Source: Oopsacas minuta (taxonomy: Eukaryota > Porifera > Hexactinellida > Lyssacinosida > Leucopsacidae). From it: a stretch of DNA of 64,000 bases. Where the stretch lies: assembly GCA_024704765.1 (NCBI GenBank), contig JAKMXF010000298.1, positions 62,001-126,000 on the forward strand. Direction: 5' to 3'. A program made the translations under genes and the position numbers. The notes under the pieces were generated by a model. That model was not told the origin of the DNA. It saw only the letters and a program-made list of their open reading frames with translations, and did no database searches. This document shows positions 1 to 10,144 of this stretch, in pieces (within the stretch, counting starts at the first letter, position 1; every line of letters starts with the position of its first letter).

Positions 1-1114
1 CCCAGTCTCGGTGTAGCTCATTATTCTCGTCCGGCTGAGGCCATTCTACTTCACTAATAACATGAGAAGTTTGGAATACTAAAGCTAACCAGTAACTGCC
101 CACGAATTCAGCTACAAAGTTGAAGAGAATTATTTTCCAAACTGGCATATAAAAGTATAAGAGAGTTATTCTGTAATTTATATGCAAGAACTTTCCTATA
201 TAGAATTGAGCTAGCTGAGAATAAGTAGGAATAGTTAGAGTCATAGCGCTATTCCTTCCGTTTCTAAGCAAGAAGAAATCTTGGAATCTAGTCTTAAGAC
301 CTAGAAAGCAGTAGACTAACGGTACATACACGTGCTGGTAGATATAGCGAGGCACCCAAGGCTGGTAACCTTTGATACGACGGATATCTGCTTGATGCTC
401 ATGTGTATAGATATCAGGATCTCTGCCGTCTACATTTGTGAATGGGTGATGTCCCATAGTGTGCTGGTGTATCCACATAAATATAGAAGCACCATGGAAC
501 AGATCATGAACAGCCCCGAATACTCTCCAGACCCAGGGTTTATGAGTTATAGAGAAGTGCGAGGAATCGTGTGTAAATGTCATTGCTACCAATGCAACAT
601 CAAATCCCCAAATAGCTGTCATAAACAGTGAGAACAGCATGTTGTCATGGTTATGCATTACAGTGAAGGTGCAGACAAACGCGAAACCTAGGAAGAATGC
701 ATACCTCACAAACATCCACGGATCATATTTAGGATCTATATTATTATCTTTGAAATATTTGTCAACTCTTTGTTTCAGAGTCCGGTAGAATTCACCACGG
801 GCCGGATAAACCGGCCATTCATTAGTTACCAACTCTCCAACATAAAATTTCTCTAAGATTTTGAAAGCCTTATCACTATGATATGATTCAAATAACTGCG
901 AAATATCACGTCCAGCACCTAACGCAATCTGGTCAGCACCACCTGGATGTTTCTCAATGAAAGAACTGACGTCATAAACCTTCCCGTGAACAGCGACATG
1001 AGCATTATCTCTACGATTGTAAGTAGCAAGTTCCTCACAGGTATAAGTACGTATTGCTTTAGCTGGTTTAACTATTCCATTTGTTAGACAGCCGTTAGCT
1101 ATGATATCTGTCAT
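1..1114 (-). CDS. Cytochrome b5-fused front-end fatty acid desaturase (C-terminus cut off by window edge)
   Basis: An open frame of 371 codons runs from the ATG at 1114 to the window edge with no stop and no intron, so only the C-terminus is missing. Residues about 15-95 form a cytochrome b5 domain with the haem-binding HPGG motif. The desaturase part follows, with multiple hydrophobic segments and histidine boxes HDSSH and HTMGHH. The third box (QxxHH in front-end desaturases) should lie just beyond the window, after the SHVISEVEWP segment near the edge. Family knowledge: b5-fused enzymes of this type insert double bases near the carboxyl end (delta-5 or delta-6) of acyl-CoA in the ER, using electrons from the fused b5. 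Regioselectivity cannot be read from sequence. A sphingolipid desaturase of the same fold is a less likely alternative. Confidence 0.85.
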   Translation of the reverse strand, partial: MTDIIANGCLTNGIVKPAKAIRTYTCEELATYNRRDNAHVAVHGKVYDVSSFIEKHPGGADQIALGAGRDISQLFESYHSDKAFKILEKFYVGELVTNEWPVYPARGEFYRTLKQRVDKYFKDNNIDPKYDPWMFVRYAFFLGFAFVCTFTVMHNHDNMLFSLFMTAIWGFDVALVAMTFTHDSSHFSITHKPWVWRVFGAVHDLFHGASIFMWIHQHTMGHHPFTNVDGRDPDIYTHEHQADIRRIKGYQPWVPRYIYQHVYVPLVYCFLGLKTRFQDFFLLRNGRNSAMTLTIPTYSQLAQFYIGKFLHINYRITLLYFYMPVWKIILFNFVAEFVGSYWLALVFQTSHVISEVEWPQPDENNELHRDW

Positions 1115-1241
1115 TGTCTGGTATAAGAATGTTAAATCATTATCGTAAATACAAATACAGTAACTATTTTACCAACACAACACACAAATATAATATACAA
1201 GCTATGCTAATAGTGTTTACAAAATAAACTAATCCAATCAT

Positions 1242-4033
1242 TTATTTAGGAATTAAAGGCAGTCTTTCGTAGAATAGTATATAAGCTTGTGACTGGAATA
1301 CTTCTTCACTACTAACCTTACTCACCATGGAATCACTAATATAATACCAATCCTCTGCAGGCTGTATGTGTGTACTGAACTCATAAGGATTATGCATGTG
1401 TGTACTAGGATGTGTTACTGGTAAAGTAGGTTTGGAAGCTCCAGCTGATTCTGTAACAATATCCATAGGAACCTCTCCTTCTGTATCTGCTGTATCTGTT
1501 TCTATTCTGTCATTTTGAGGGAATTTAACTTGACTGCTCCAATCAGCAATATTAACATAAGCTATATAGTGTCCTCCTAGCATGCCACCTGAATGACTCA
1601 CTATTCCTCTCAGACAGTATAATATGGAGTTATCACTATCTCTAGCCACAAGTGTATCATTAACACAGTAAGGTGACATGTCTAGTACTAGAGGGAAGCT
1701 TATTTGTTTTCCTATCTTCTGTAGACGTAATCCTACTTGGGAGAATCTTTTGAGATGAATAGTGAGGATAGGAGGTAGAGATTTTATGTGGAATTGTTTG
1801 GTAGCGTCACTGAAAAGACATTTAGATAGATCTATACTTTCTTGACTACCCTCCTTATCATCATCTCCATTATCATCAGATAGCTGAGGATTACAGTGTA
1901 TACATAGATAGTCTCCGTATAGAATTTCAGGAGAGAAGAATTTTGCAAGAAAGTACTCTAACGTATCTTGACCTGAAGGTGTTGGTATTCGCAGTCTAGT
2001 TATATCTTTGGATTTGACTCTTTCTGGCTGTGTATCTGTAGGCTGTGCGTCTGTAGGCTGTGCATCCATAGGCTGTGTGTCTGTGGGTTCTGTAATCTCA
2101 GGACTAGAATGTTCTATTTCCATTTCTTGTCGTGAGTCTGTGTCAGATCCTTTTTGAGTTTGGTCGTTAGGAGATTCAATAGCAGTAATGTTGTCATTAT
2201 CAATTACAACATTATCTATAGGTAGAACAGAACCTGGTCTATTATCAGATATCTCGTCATTATCTTCAGGATTATCAGATTTCTCGTTATTATCTTCAGG
2301 ATTATCAGATTTCTCGTCATTATCTTCAGGATTATCAGATTTCTCTCCATCATCCTTAGGATGTGATGTATTTTCAGATATATCTTCATTATGTTTGTTT
2401 CTATAATTTACATCCATCGAAGCTCTATGTTTAATTCATTCATCCCATTAGTTAGATGCTTATCATGTTCTTTAGAGTCTTTACATTCTTCCTTGCTATC
2501 TCCAACTGTTGTATCAGTATTTTCTCCTTCAATTTCGCTTTTACCCCTATGTTTGGGTATAGGTATATTTGGCGTCAGTTGATGCTCATTGGATGTATTT
2601 TGGAAATCTTGAATACTCATAGTTTTACTGTTCTGCTTTTCTAATCGTTTCTTTTCTTTCTTGCTCAATTTAATTTCACCTTTCTTAAGTTGTTTTTCTC
2701 CTTTCTTCGTTTGGGAAGATTTCGGAGGATTTTGAAGCTTGCTAGGATGCTTCTCAATCGGTAATGGCAATGATATATCTAGAAAAGCTTCATTCACAGA
2801 GAAGATAGCCGTACAAGTGTGACATTTAACCATACTCAGTATTTCTCCACCAAACACATCATCAATAAAAGTACCAGTAAACACGAATATGTTTTTAAAC
2901 TCGCTAACATACTTCTTCAATAACTTCTTCTTTTCTTCAGGATAGTTCTTGAACTCTGTCTTATGTTCTGTTATTTCAAAATGATTCAAAAATGCAACTT
3001 TCAATCGCTTAATTTCCTCGTCCTTAATCATGTCAATTAGGAATCTTAACAACTCATGGCTATCCTGTTGAGAGCCGTTAGCGAACTTTCTATGTTTCTT
3101 AGCTATAGCTTGCTGTACTTTCTTTGGGAGATATCACACACTTTTTTGAATGAGGCTTTTTGCCGATTGACAAATCATGTTGTTTAATCTTAGTTTGTTT
3201 TATGAGGTGGGAGAGAGCATTTGTTAGAGCTCCAGGAGCTGTTGCAGCGTTAGTTATATAACTAAATGTTATAGGCTCTAAATTAGGATGTTTCTTGGGT
3301 ACTAAAGTGAACTCAGTACGATCTAACGTGTAACACAGCTCTCTCTTAAATGTACTCAAATACAGGAGATTCTGTAAGGCTGAATTGAAGTAGCAAGTAT
3401 TACCGAGGTTGTTTAACCCAATTACACGGAAATTACGAGTAATAGTATCTTCTATAGGTAAATCTATATGTGATAGATTCCTACACGGGGAATGAGGTTT
3501 CTTGCTGTTACTAAATACTTTCTTAGCTAAAGACAAACTACTCTCTAACTTCCCTTTTATTAATTCTTGAGCTATATACCTATCACACTTGTAGCACCAT
3601 ATCGTATAATTACTAACACATAACGTTAAACAGTGACTGGGTTCAGATTCATAATGTTTCAGACTATGTTGATTATCGTATCTACCACATCTGGTCTCAA
3701 AGCATTGCATACAGAACCAAAGTTCTCCACTGTCATTATTTGCAGTAGTATCCTCTTTAGATGCAATCTGTGCTTGCATGCAAGCTAAACATTTCACAGA
3801 TTTAATATTACACCCCCCCTTTTTGGCGAGCTTGTTTGTTAGGTGCTATTGGTTGCTGATATTTCCTAACATGTTTACATATAGCTTCATCTTTATCATT
3901 TAATTCTACAGTTTTCATCTTCAGGAGGGTTATCTAGAGCAGTAAGTTCTATATCCTGATTCGTTGGTGGAGTATTTGTAGATTTATCTGCGCTTTTTGA
4001 TTCTGACCCTTTGCCCTTTTTCTTGTTTTCCAT
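1242..4033 (-). CDS. USP16/USP45-type ubiquitin carboxyl-terminal hydrolase, frame broken at three places
   Basis: The order of domains matches USP16/USP45: a basic N-terminus, a UBP zinc finger (CKH, then CLAC, CMQC, CGR and H residues), the Cys box NNLGNTCYFNS, a charged insert, then HLKRF and the His box GGHYIAYV. Such enzymes remove ubiquitin, for USP16 from histone H2A. The reading frame is not continuous. One extra base is needed near 3905-3920 (AAAA), one near 3815-3850 (a G7 run), and one near 3110-3120 (GAAAGT) to follow the family alignment. A fourth frame change near 2420-2485 can be explained by a 62-nt GT-AG intron (2423-2484). The insert holds imperfect 10-residue acidic repeats (EKSDNPEDND). 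If the first break is not real coding, translation may begin at the ATG at 3918. Sequencing or assembly error, polymorphism or pseudogene decay are all possible. Confidence 0.75.
2246..2345 (-). repeat. 30-bp in-frame tandem repeat in the USP16-type gene
   Basis: About three imperfect copies of a 30-base unit encode the acidic decapeptide EKSDNPEDND. A second, shorter repeat of 18 bases (encoding a QPTDA/TQPxDA pattern) lies near 2030-2095. Both are in the variable charged insert of the peptidase domain, where family members differ in length, so they probably act as a flexible linker. Confidence 0.8.
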
Positions 4034-4171
4034 TCTATAAATAATATTAATTTTACTAAAAACAATACATTGAGATATGATACTCTCTAAATCAACAAAT
4101 ACTTTGCTACGACAGCTATAAACGAATAATGAATGGGATTATAAAGCAGGAATTATTGGGTAATAATAAAG

Positions 4172-4999
4172 TTATTTCCAATGACTAATCTGTTTCTCCT
4201 TAGAAGTAAGAGGTACATACATAACACCCATAAGAGAAGCTTTCTCTATCTTCCCATCTATTGTTTTAGTATATTTCATTAGGTGTTGATTGCCCCCCTG
4301 CGGTCCTACTGGTATAACTAATCTTCCTCCAGGTTTCAGTTGATCCAACAAGGCTTGTGGTACTTCATCAGCTGCTGCTCCTACATGGATAGCATCATAT
4401 GGAGCTGTTGGAAGGAATCCCAACCTTCCATCTCCTACAACATATTCAAGTTGTCCTATGGTAAGGAGGTCAGCATGACATTTATTCGTATTCTTAATCG
4501 AATAATCGACCAGTTCCTTTATATGCTCTATTCCAACAACCTTGCCCTTATCACCAACTAACAAACTCATACACACACTAAGATATCCAGATCCTGAACC
4601 TACATCTAACGCATTCATTCCTTCCTGTAGATTATCTTGTAACATCTCAAGAGCATATGCATGCATGTGTGGAGCTGATATAGTAGCTTGATAGTTGATA
4701 GACTGAGGGGAATCTTTGTAAGGATTGTAGGTTATGAAATTTCCTCTGTCTACTCTTTTCATAACAACCTCTATTCTAGGGCTCTTAACTATGCCATTAG
4801 CTTTCAATTGATCAACCAGATCTTCATTAGAATCTCCATGTGCTCTCCAAGCCATGTCTCGTGTTTGTAACAGAAGGGGTATACTGGCTAGAGATATGAA
4901 GGGGAGAGTGTAGAGAGAATACAAACAGATCTTTAAGCTAGTTTTCTCTGTAATAAGTTTATTTATCTTATTAGTTAGCTGTTTAAACGCAATCAACAT
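4172..4999 (-). CDS. PCMT1: Protein-L-isoaspartate (D-aspartate) O-methyltransferase with N-terminal hydrophobic extension
   Basis: This intronless 275-residue protein matches animal PCMT1 over its last ~225 residues: [20 protein letters not shown], the SAM-binding glycine motif [11 protein letters not shown], and the C-terminal PVGPQGGNQ region. The enzyme methylates L-isoaspartyl residues to start repair of aged proteins. Human PCMT1 is about 227 residues and cytosolic. Here some 48 residues precede the usual start, including a hydrophobic stretch (about residues 24-44) that could be a signal anchor or signal peptide. The internal ATG at 4855 (MAWRAHG) lies where the canonical N-terminus would be, so either a membrane-targeted form or two start sites are possible. 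No C-terminal ER-retention signal is seen. Confidence 0.93.
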   Translation of the reverse strand: MLIAFKQLTNKINKLITEKTSLKICLYSLYTLPFISLASIPLLLQTRDMAWRAHGDSNEDLVDQLKANGIVKSPRIEVVMKRVDRGNFITYNPYKDSPQSINYQATISAPHMHAYALEMLQDNLQEGMNALDVGSGSGYLSVCMSLLVGDKGKVVGIEHIKELVDYSIKNTNKCHADLLTIGQLEYVVGDGRLGFLPTAPYDAIHVGAAADEVPQALLDQLKPGGRLVIPVGPQGGNQHLMKYTKTIDGKIEKASLMGVMYVPLTSKEKQISHWK

Positions 5000-5191
5000 A
5001 TCCTGTAATGAGGAATATTATTATCCTTTTAACTTAGACAACACAAGCCTATACCAGCAACATGATATCTAATAATAATAATAGTCAGTTAATGAAAAGA
5101 TAATTAAACTAACAATTTACAAGGCTATATAATCGTTATCACTCAAAAGATAAAGTTAACTCGTTCCATAGTTATATACTCAAAAGTTCAT

Positions 5192-6037
5192 TCATTCATC
5201 TTTCCCAAACTTCCTTTTATACCTCTCATGAGTAGACTCAGAGGATAGCAATACTGTATGATTCTGGTACTGTTTGGCGCGTACAAACTGAGCATCTGTA
5301 GAGAATATTCTATCTAAAATCTCCCAGTTACTGAAATTACAAACAAAGCTGTAGTGATGGAAATCATGATGTTCATTCGGATACACAAATGGCAGATGAT
5401 ACCCAGAATGGTCTATAATATTCTTAAACTGTACTATCAACACCCAAATTATAACGAGTAGCATGTGTCCACCGAATATGAGAGGTCCAACAATAACTCC
5501 GAGTCCATTAGAGATGAAATGCTCTATAGGATGAGTATACAAGCTAGCAACAGCATACGGAGCAGTGAATTCATGATGCATTTTATGGATATGTTTGTAG
5601 AAGAATGGAACATGTAGTAAACGATGTGTGCAGTAGAACCAGACTTCCTGTGATAAGATATAGCACAAGACAAGGAAAATACTCTCTAGAAAAGATGGTA
5701 ACACCGTGCTGGAAGATAGACCACGCATAGCTGCAATCTTAGGGAAAGGAAGTAGCACAAAAAAAGATATGACAATTTGATTAAACGCTGTGACAGCAAA
5801 AGTATGCATAAATTTCTTTGCATCAATCGGAGGTATGTTCTTATCAGGCTGTATCTTATATTTAGCCAAAAAGACAGGTTTTCCTGTCAAATCAACAAAG
5901 CTGAAGACAGCAATAAAACTCCAGTAGATTAGGTTAATAGTCACCAATGGTAGAATGACAAAGATATTGAAGTTATCATGATTACACAAGTCAAGGGTGA
6001 ATGACCAGATAGAGGAAGGGAGAGACAATAATTCCAT
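5192..6037 (-). CDS. FAXDC2: Fatty acid hydroxylase superfamily membrane protein, FAXDC2-like
   Basis: A 281-residue intronless protein with several membrane segments and the three histidine clusters of the sterol desaturase/fatty acid hydroxylase superfamily: HRLLH, HKMHHEF and NEHHDFHH. These bind a di-iron centre at the ER membrane. The overall pattern (TM segments before [15 protein letters not shown], then the HPIEH motif) is closest to FAXDC2 among animal members, with methylsterol monooxygenase (MSMO1) as the main alternative. Length is slightly short of human FAXDC2 (about 330). The substrate is not established for the family with certainty. Confidence 0.8.
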   Translation of the reverse strand: MELLSLPSSIWSFTLDLCNHDNFNIFVILPLVTINLIYWSFIAVFSFVDLTGKPVFLAKYKIQPDKNIPPIDAKKFMHTFAVTAFNQIVISFFVLLPFPKIAAMRGLSSSTVLPSFLESIFLVLCYILSQEVWFYCTHRLLHVPFFYKHIHKMHHEFTAPYAVASLYTHPIEHFISNGLGVIVGPLIFGGHMLLVIIWVLIVQFKNIIDHSGYHLPFVYPNEHHDFHHYSFVCNFSNWEILDRIFSTDAQFVRAKQYQNHTVLLSSESTHERYKRKFGKDE

Positions 6038-6349
6038 AACTTATTTGAGATAAATAAATTCAAAGATATTAAGTTTAACAAATGAGTTAGAATTATACAG
6101 ATTTATCAGAAACTACTGGATCATCTTACATATACAAATTACTCAAAACAGATGCATATGCAACACGTACGCTCATGCACAATCTGATCTCCACTATGGA
6201 TTGTATAACTACATGATGAGATATTATACTGAACAGAAGTACGCTTAAGCTAAGAGTCTAGCATCCGATTGCCCTGCTGATACAATCATGGATGACAGGG
6301 AGTAATTTACAGACAGAGGTTCAACTTAAGCTTGGTATTAGTCAATTAA
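6038..6349. other. Intergenic gap, nothing recognised
   Basis: 312 bases between the FAXDC2-like start and the stop of the next gene. No ORF, repeat or RNA gene was recognised. It presumably holds the promoter of the FAXDC2-like gene and the 3' end of its upstream neighbour. Confidence 0.6.
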
Positions 6350-7489
6350 TTAATGGTTCAAGATATTGTTAATATTTTCAATATGTTGTTCATAAAATTG
6401 AGCTTTCTCAACCAATAACTTTATGAGATCATCTTCCTTGTAAATATCCAATAAATCAGGTTCTTCATGTACAACTACTTGTTGAATTTCTTTCTCAGCT
6501 ATACTCTCTGACGTCATAGAAGACACAGACCATAGACTATCCTCTAACTCTTGGGGATTTTCTACAGAGATAGTATTCATCTCTTTAGTGGGAGGAGATG
6601 GTAATATGACAGTTTGTATTGCAACTTCGTTGCTGTTGAATGTTTGTACAGATTGTGTAGTCATGTATTTAACTGTAGGAGATGACTGATGTATAATGTG
6701 CTTAGTTTGTATGATCTTATTACTTTTGCGTATGTTGTTATTATCTGTATTTGTTTCTGCATCAACCTTAACAACAGAGATATGTTCTGTTATGGTTGGG
6801 TCTTGTTCTAATTGTTCTACAGCAATTTTGCTATTGTAATTAGCTTGTGAGAATTCAGCATGTTTATCCCTGGTTTGTGTCTTACAATTCGTATCCGTAT
6901 TCACATCAATACTAGCAATATGAGGAGAAGCTGATGCTGAAGTTTCTATGCAGATATTATTCGGAGTTTTGGGAGTGTTCGGGTTGCTAATAGTATGTTT
7001 ATCTCTGTGTAAGTATTTGTTAGTTAACTGCTCATAATATTCCTGCTTCTTGTTACGGACAGTATTGTACTCACTGATATGAGATGCTGTGCTTGTAGTA
7101 ATGATATCTTGTGTAGGAGAATCAGTACTCGATTTGTGGTTAGATATTTCCTGCTTTCGTTTCACCCTCCATTCCTGTAGAATATCTTCTGCACTATTTG
7201 CTGGTTTGTAATCAGTTACTTTATCAGGATTATTAATAAGTAAATTTTGCTGTCTTGACTTTATCATAATTTTAGACACAGGCACAGGGCTCTCAGAATC
7301 AAATGGGCTACTCGAGAGGTCCAAATACGAATCAGATAATGCTATGTAAGTGTTAGAATTATCTGGAATAGTTTTGTAATTATTCGATTTAGCACATTGT
7401 TGCGATTTCCACCAAAACTCATCTACATCAAATTCCTTATTACGTAACATCTTTAGAGCCGGTGATGTCTCGCGAAATCTAGTTGCCAA
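6350..7489 (-). CDS. Uncharacterised low-complexity protein with a short conserved-looking N-terminus and C-terminal helix
   Basis: A single open frame of 379 residues from the ATG at 7489. Most of it is Ser/Thr/Asn-rich and probably disordered. Three segments look constrained: residues about 1-40 (DVDEFWWK), a basic segment near 105-120 (EDILQEWRVKRKQE), and the C-terminal amphipathic helix (LIKLLVEKAQFYEQHIENI). Repeated TQTVQT-like strings occur in the middle. The EDILQEWR..RK motif reminds me of PROSER3-type proteins, but I cannot confirm this. The ORF is long for chance in AT-rich DNA and is spaced like its neighbours, so I take it as a real gene of unknown function. Confidence 0.6.
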   Translation of the reverse strand: MATRFRETSPALKMLRNKEFDVDEFWWKSQQCAKSNNYKTIPDNSNTYIALSDSYLDLSSSPFDSESPVPVSKIMIKSRQQNLLINNPDKVTDYKPANSAEDILQEWRVKRKQEISNHKSSTDSPTQDIITTSTASHISEYNTVRNKKQEYYEQLTNKYLHRDKHTISNPNTPKTPNNICIETSASASPHIASIDVNTDTNCKTQTRDKHAEFSQANYNSKIAVEQLEQDPTITEHISVVKVDAETNTDNNNIRKSNKIIQTKHIIHQSSPTVKYMTTQSVQTFNSNEVAIQTVILPSPPTKEMNTISVENPQELEDSLWSVSSMTSESIAEKEIQQVVVHEEPDLLDIYKEDDLIKLLVEKAQFYEQHIENINNILNH

Positions 7490-7662
7490 GTTATCGATTG
7501 TGGCCTTCTCTTTTGATTGTATTACTAATCCTAATTATGTAATCTGTAAGATTTGCTTTAACTTAATATTCAATTAATTATTGTAAGAATTCTGACTATC
7601 AAAAGATGTGTTATCAACATATTTAAGGTATGTATAAACAGCCCTGAAGTATAATCACCTGT

Positions 7663-7856
7663 ATGGAGGAAGTATTAGCAGAGATAGGAAGTTATTTGAT
7701 AGAACAGCTGAGCTGTGTAGGATGGAATATAAGTACGTATATAGAATACATTGTTATTTACTGATAATGCAATTAATGAGAGATAATAATCTCTTGAAAA
7801 TAACAGAGCGGTTGCACGCGTACATTGCTTTATGCCAATCAGACCACAATAAATAG
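7663..7856 (+). CDS. Possible two-exon 39-residue peptide gene
   Basis: An ATG at 7663 opens 23 codons (MEEVLAEIGSYLIEQL...) ending at a donor AA|GTACGT at 7732/7733. A 74-nt intron with a good branch-point-like TTTACTGATAA ends at AACAG (7806), and exon 2 (7807-7856) continues in frame to a TAG, giving 39 residues. Intron size matches the other introns of this window, and the gene would share a divergent promoter with the gene ending at 7489. The case rests only on splice signals and the helical first exon. Chance is possible. No family recognised. Confidence 0.25.
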
Positions 7857-8108
7857 TTCAGAAATGTGAGATACTCATATACAGTTGTGGTAGCTGAGCT
7901 GGTGATCCAATGATGTTAGAGACAAGTAAACCAGTATAATGTTCATACACCTCAAATATGTGTATATGTAATTATCAGCCCGTATCTATGTGGATATTGT
8001 TGTGTCTTATAGCCCACTGTAGATACACAAATGCTTTCAATTAAATCAAGAAAATGTTAACAGTATTTGTAATTAAAATAATAAAAAATAAAACCTGAAC
8101 ATACGTTT

Positions 8109-8261
8109 TCACATATCCCAACTAGACTTCTTCTCTGAGATCTTATTAGTTTGTGCTCTGCGAGAATCAATCGAGTTAGATAGGTTCAGAATAAGGAATA
8201 GAATAAAAGAGGAACCGACTAGACTCAGGCCAATTATCTGAAACGAAGTAAATCTCCCCAT
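8109..8261 (-). CDS. Small single-pass membrane protein, 50 residues
   Basis: An ATG at 8261 opens a 50-codon frame (MGRFTSFQIIGLSLV...) ending in TGA at 8109-8111. Residues about 8-30 form one strongly hydrophobic segment, followed by a polar, lysine-rich tail ending in SSWDM. The codon use is ordinary and the composition (short N-terminus, one helix, basic tail) is that of mitochondrial or ER microproteins of the SMIM type. I do not recognise the family. It lies in an otherwise empty 1.4-kb interval, which favours a real gene. Confidence 0.4.
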   Translation of the reverse strand: MGRFTSFQIIGLSLVGSSFILFLILNLSNSIDSRRAQTNKISEKKSSWDM

Positions 8262-8930
8262 CTTGAATGATCTAAACTACCTATACTGACTTGTGTACTA
8301 CCATTGCAAGATAATATTAATTAATTAACAACTCATATAAGGAAAAACAGTAACGTAAGCGTTATTATAATATTTGATAAATATTTCAAATACTAAATTC
8401 GTAATAAAGAATTTGATAAATTAATCGTATTGAGCCATCTGGTAACACATGAATATTTTCTTAGAAATATCGTATACAATTTTGGAATATAATCGTATTA
8501 GATTAGTCTCAAAAAATAAAATTAACATAGAACGCTTGATTTTATGTTTGATACTTCGCCATTTTTGTATGGTAAATCAGTCACCCAGCTGGCAGATATG
8601 ATTAAATTCTAATTAGTTATACAACAAATCAAATGAATAGTTTAGATGATTATACAATATTGACAGAATATCAAGATAACGTGTGTAACAGATGTACAAT
8701 CTGTGAATTTGAATAAATTTACAACAGAGCATAAATGGCTTGCAGAACAAAGAAATCAAAACAATTGCTGTAACTTGTCAGGAACAGAAAGGTTCTTCCA
8801 ATCTTACAAAGATACCAGCAAGGTTCCCAGATTTAACCTTATGACAATTCAATAAATGATTATTAATAGTACTAACACATAAGTAATTAAGCTAACACGA
8901 ATATTAAGGATTAATTCGACATAATATTAG
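8262..8930. other. Non-coding interval, nothing recognised
   Basis: 669 AT-rich bases between the 50-residue membrane protein and the stop of ATP synthase gamma. No credible ORF, RNA gene or repeat was seen by eye. Confidence 0.55.
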
Positions 8931-9915
8931 TTATTTAATAGCAGCTGCTCCTGAAATAATTTCAATCAGTTCTTTGGTAATCACAGCTTGTCTAGTACGA
9001 TTGTATCTGAGTGTTAACCTATCAATCATTTCTCCAGCATTCTTGGTGGCAGCTTCCATGGCAGTCATTCTAGAGCTCTGCTCACTGCAAGCACCTTCTT
9101 TCATAGTGTAGAAGATGAGTGAAGCTAGAGAGAACTCGTGGTAGCATTGTAAGACATCATTATCTATATCATCGTATACTGACAACTTCTCAGAAGATTC
9201 TAAAGCATCTACAGGGAATATTGGTATCTTACTAGTGTTGTATGAGATAACTGATTTAAAATTGTTGTAGTAAACAGCTCCTATATCGTACTCAACACCC
9301 GAAGCAATCACCTCCTCAGCTAAACGAGAAGCATCCTCAAACAAAGGAACCTTCTTTCCGTAATCATTTACAGATAATACAATTTTAGAACCATGTTTTC
9401 CCTGCATCATTGATTTTACCTTGTCGCCTATAATAACTAGCTTAGTGTCATAGTTCTCAAGCTCTCCATTCAAATCGGCTCGAATAGACTTAGCTACATT
9501 TGAGTGTATTCCTCCACATAGTCCCCTGTCTGAAGAAACCAGAATAGCGAGGAATTTCTTCTTTTCCCTTTCCTCGGAAGCTAAATCAGTGACTTCATAC
9601 AAAGACCTAGCTCCTACCCCAAAAATACGAGCTGGAGCTAGTTCGCGCTCTGCTCTTGCGAATTTCGCAGCTGATACCATTTTCATAGATTTTGTTATTT
9701 TCTGAATACTCTTCACACTTTTCAGTCGCATTGAAATAAGTTTCAATGTCGCCATAGCGAAATTTAACAACTCTACAATAGTTCAGAGTTGTAAGGTTAA
9801 CCATAACACGATATCCGTACTGATAATTATAGAGCATACGACATATGCGAAATGTAGCACGAATTATTAATATGCTCACGATCAATGCCAGTCTACTTAC
9901 TTTACCTGTTAGCAT
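8931..9915 (-). CDS. ATP5F1C: Mitochondrial ATP synthase F1 subunit gamma
   Basis: The main exon (8931 to about 9772) encodes the gamma subunit of F1-ATP synthase, the central rotor shaft. Hallmarks are IQKITKSMKMVSAAKFARAE near the N-terminus, SSDRGLCGGIHS, and the C-terminal RQAVITKELIEIISGAA, all typical of mitochondrial gamma. The family is about 270-300 residues, as here. The mature protein begins near MATLKLISMRL. A tiny first exon is likely upstream: an ATG at 9915 is followed by nested donors (GGTAAAGTAAGT), and an acceptor lies at TTGTAGAG (9770-9774). Two splice choices keep frame (9906-9915 joined to 9772, or 9901-9915 joined to 9770), giving 283-284 residues. The exact N-terminus and its targeting peptide are uncertain. 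Confidence 0.95.
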
Positions 9916-10144
9916 ATCCGCGTTACTATCTCAAGGGCTATGTCGCACTTTAATAATTGAATATTTATTATTAAAAAGTAATATTCGTACTTTAATAATA
10001 TAATAAATTCATTCGCAAGATCGCTTATAGCATACAAGTGATAGAAGAATTACTGATACACGAAAATGCAATACATTACTACAGATCTATCGTATTTAAC
10101 ATTATTAATTGCAAAAACGAGCCTCTCTGCGCCTCAGCTGTTTA

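Noticed and set aside
332-631. 99-residue plus-strand open frame over the desaturase
   Set aside because: It overlaps the clear b5-desaturase frame on the other strand and has no features.
2188-2406. Ser/Leu-rich plus-strand frame opposite the acidic repeat
   Set aside because: Its low complexity is the antisense reading of the 30-bp repeat in the USP16 gene.
3090-3125. A possible 16-nt GT-AG intron to explain the third frame break
   Set aside because: It would remove residues that align with the family, and introns here are about 50 nt or more.
9607-9915. 102-residue frame overlapping the ATP synthase gamma start
   Set aside because: It reads through the likely first intron and shifts frame relative to the conserved protein.
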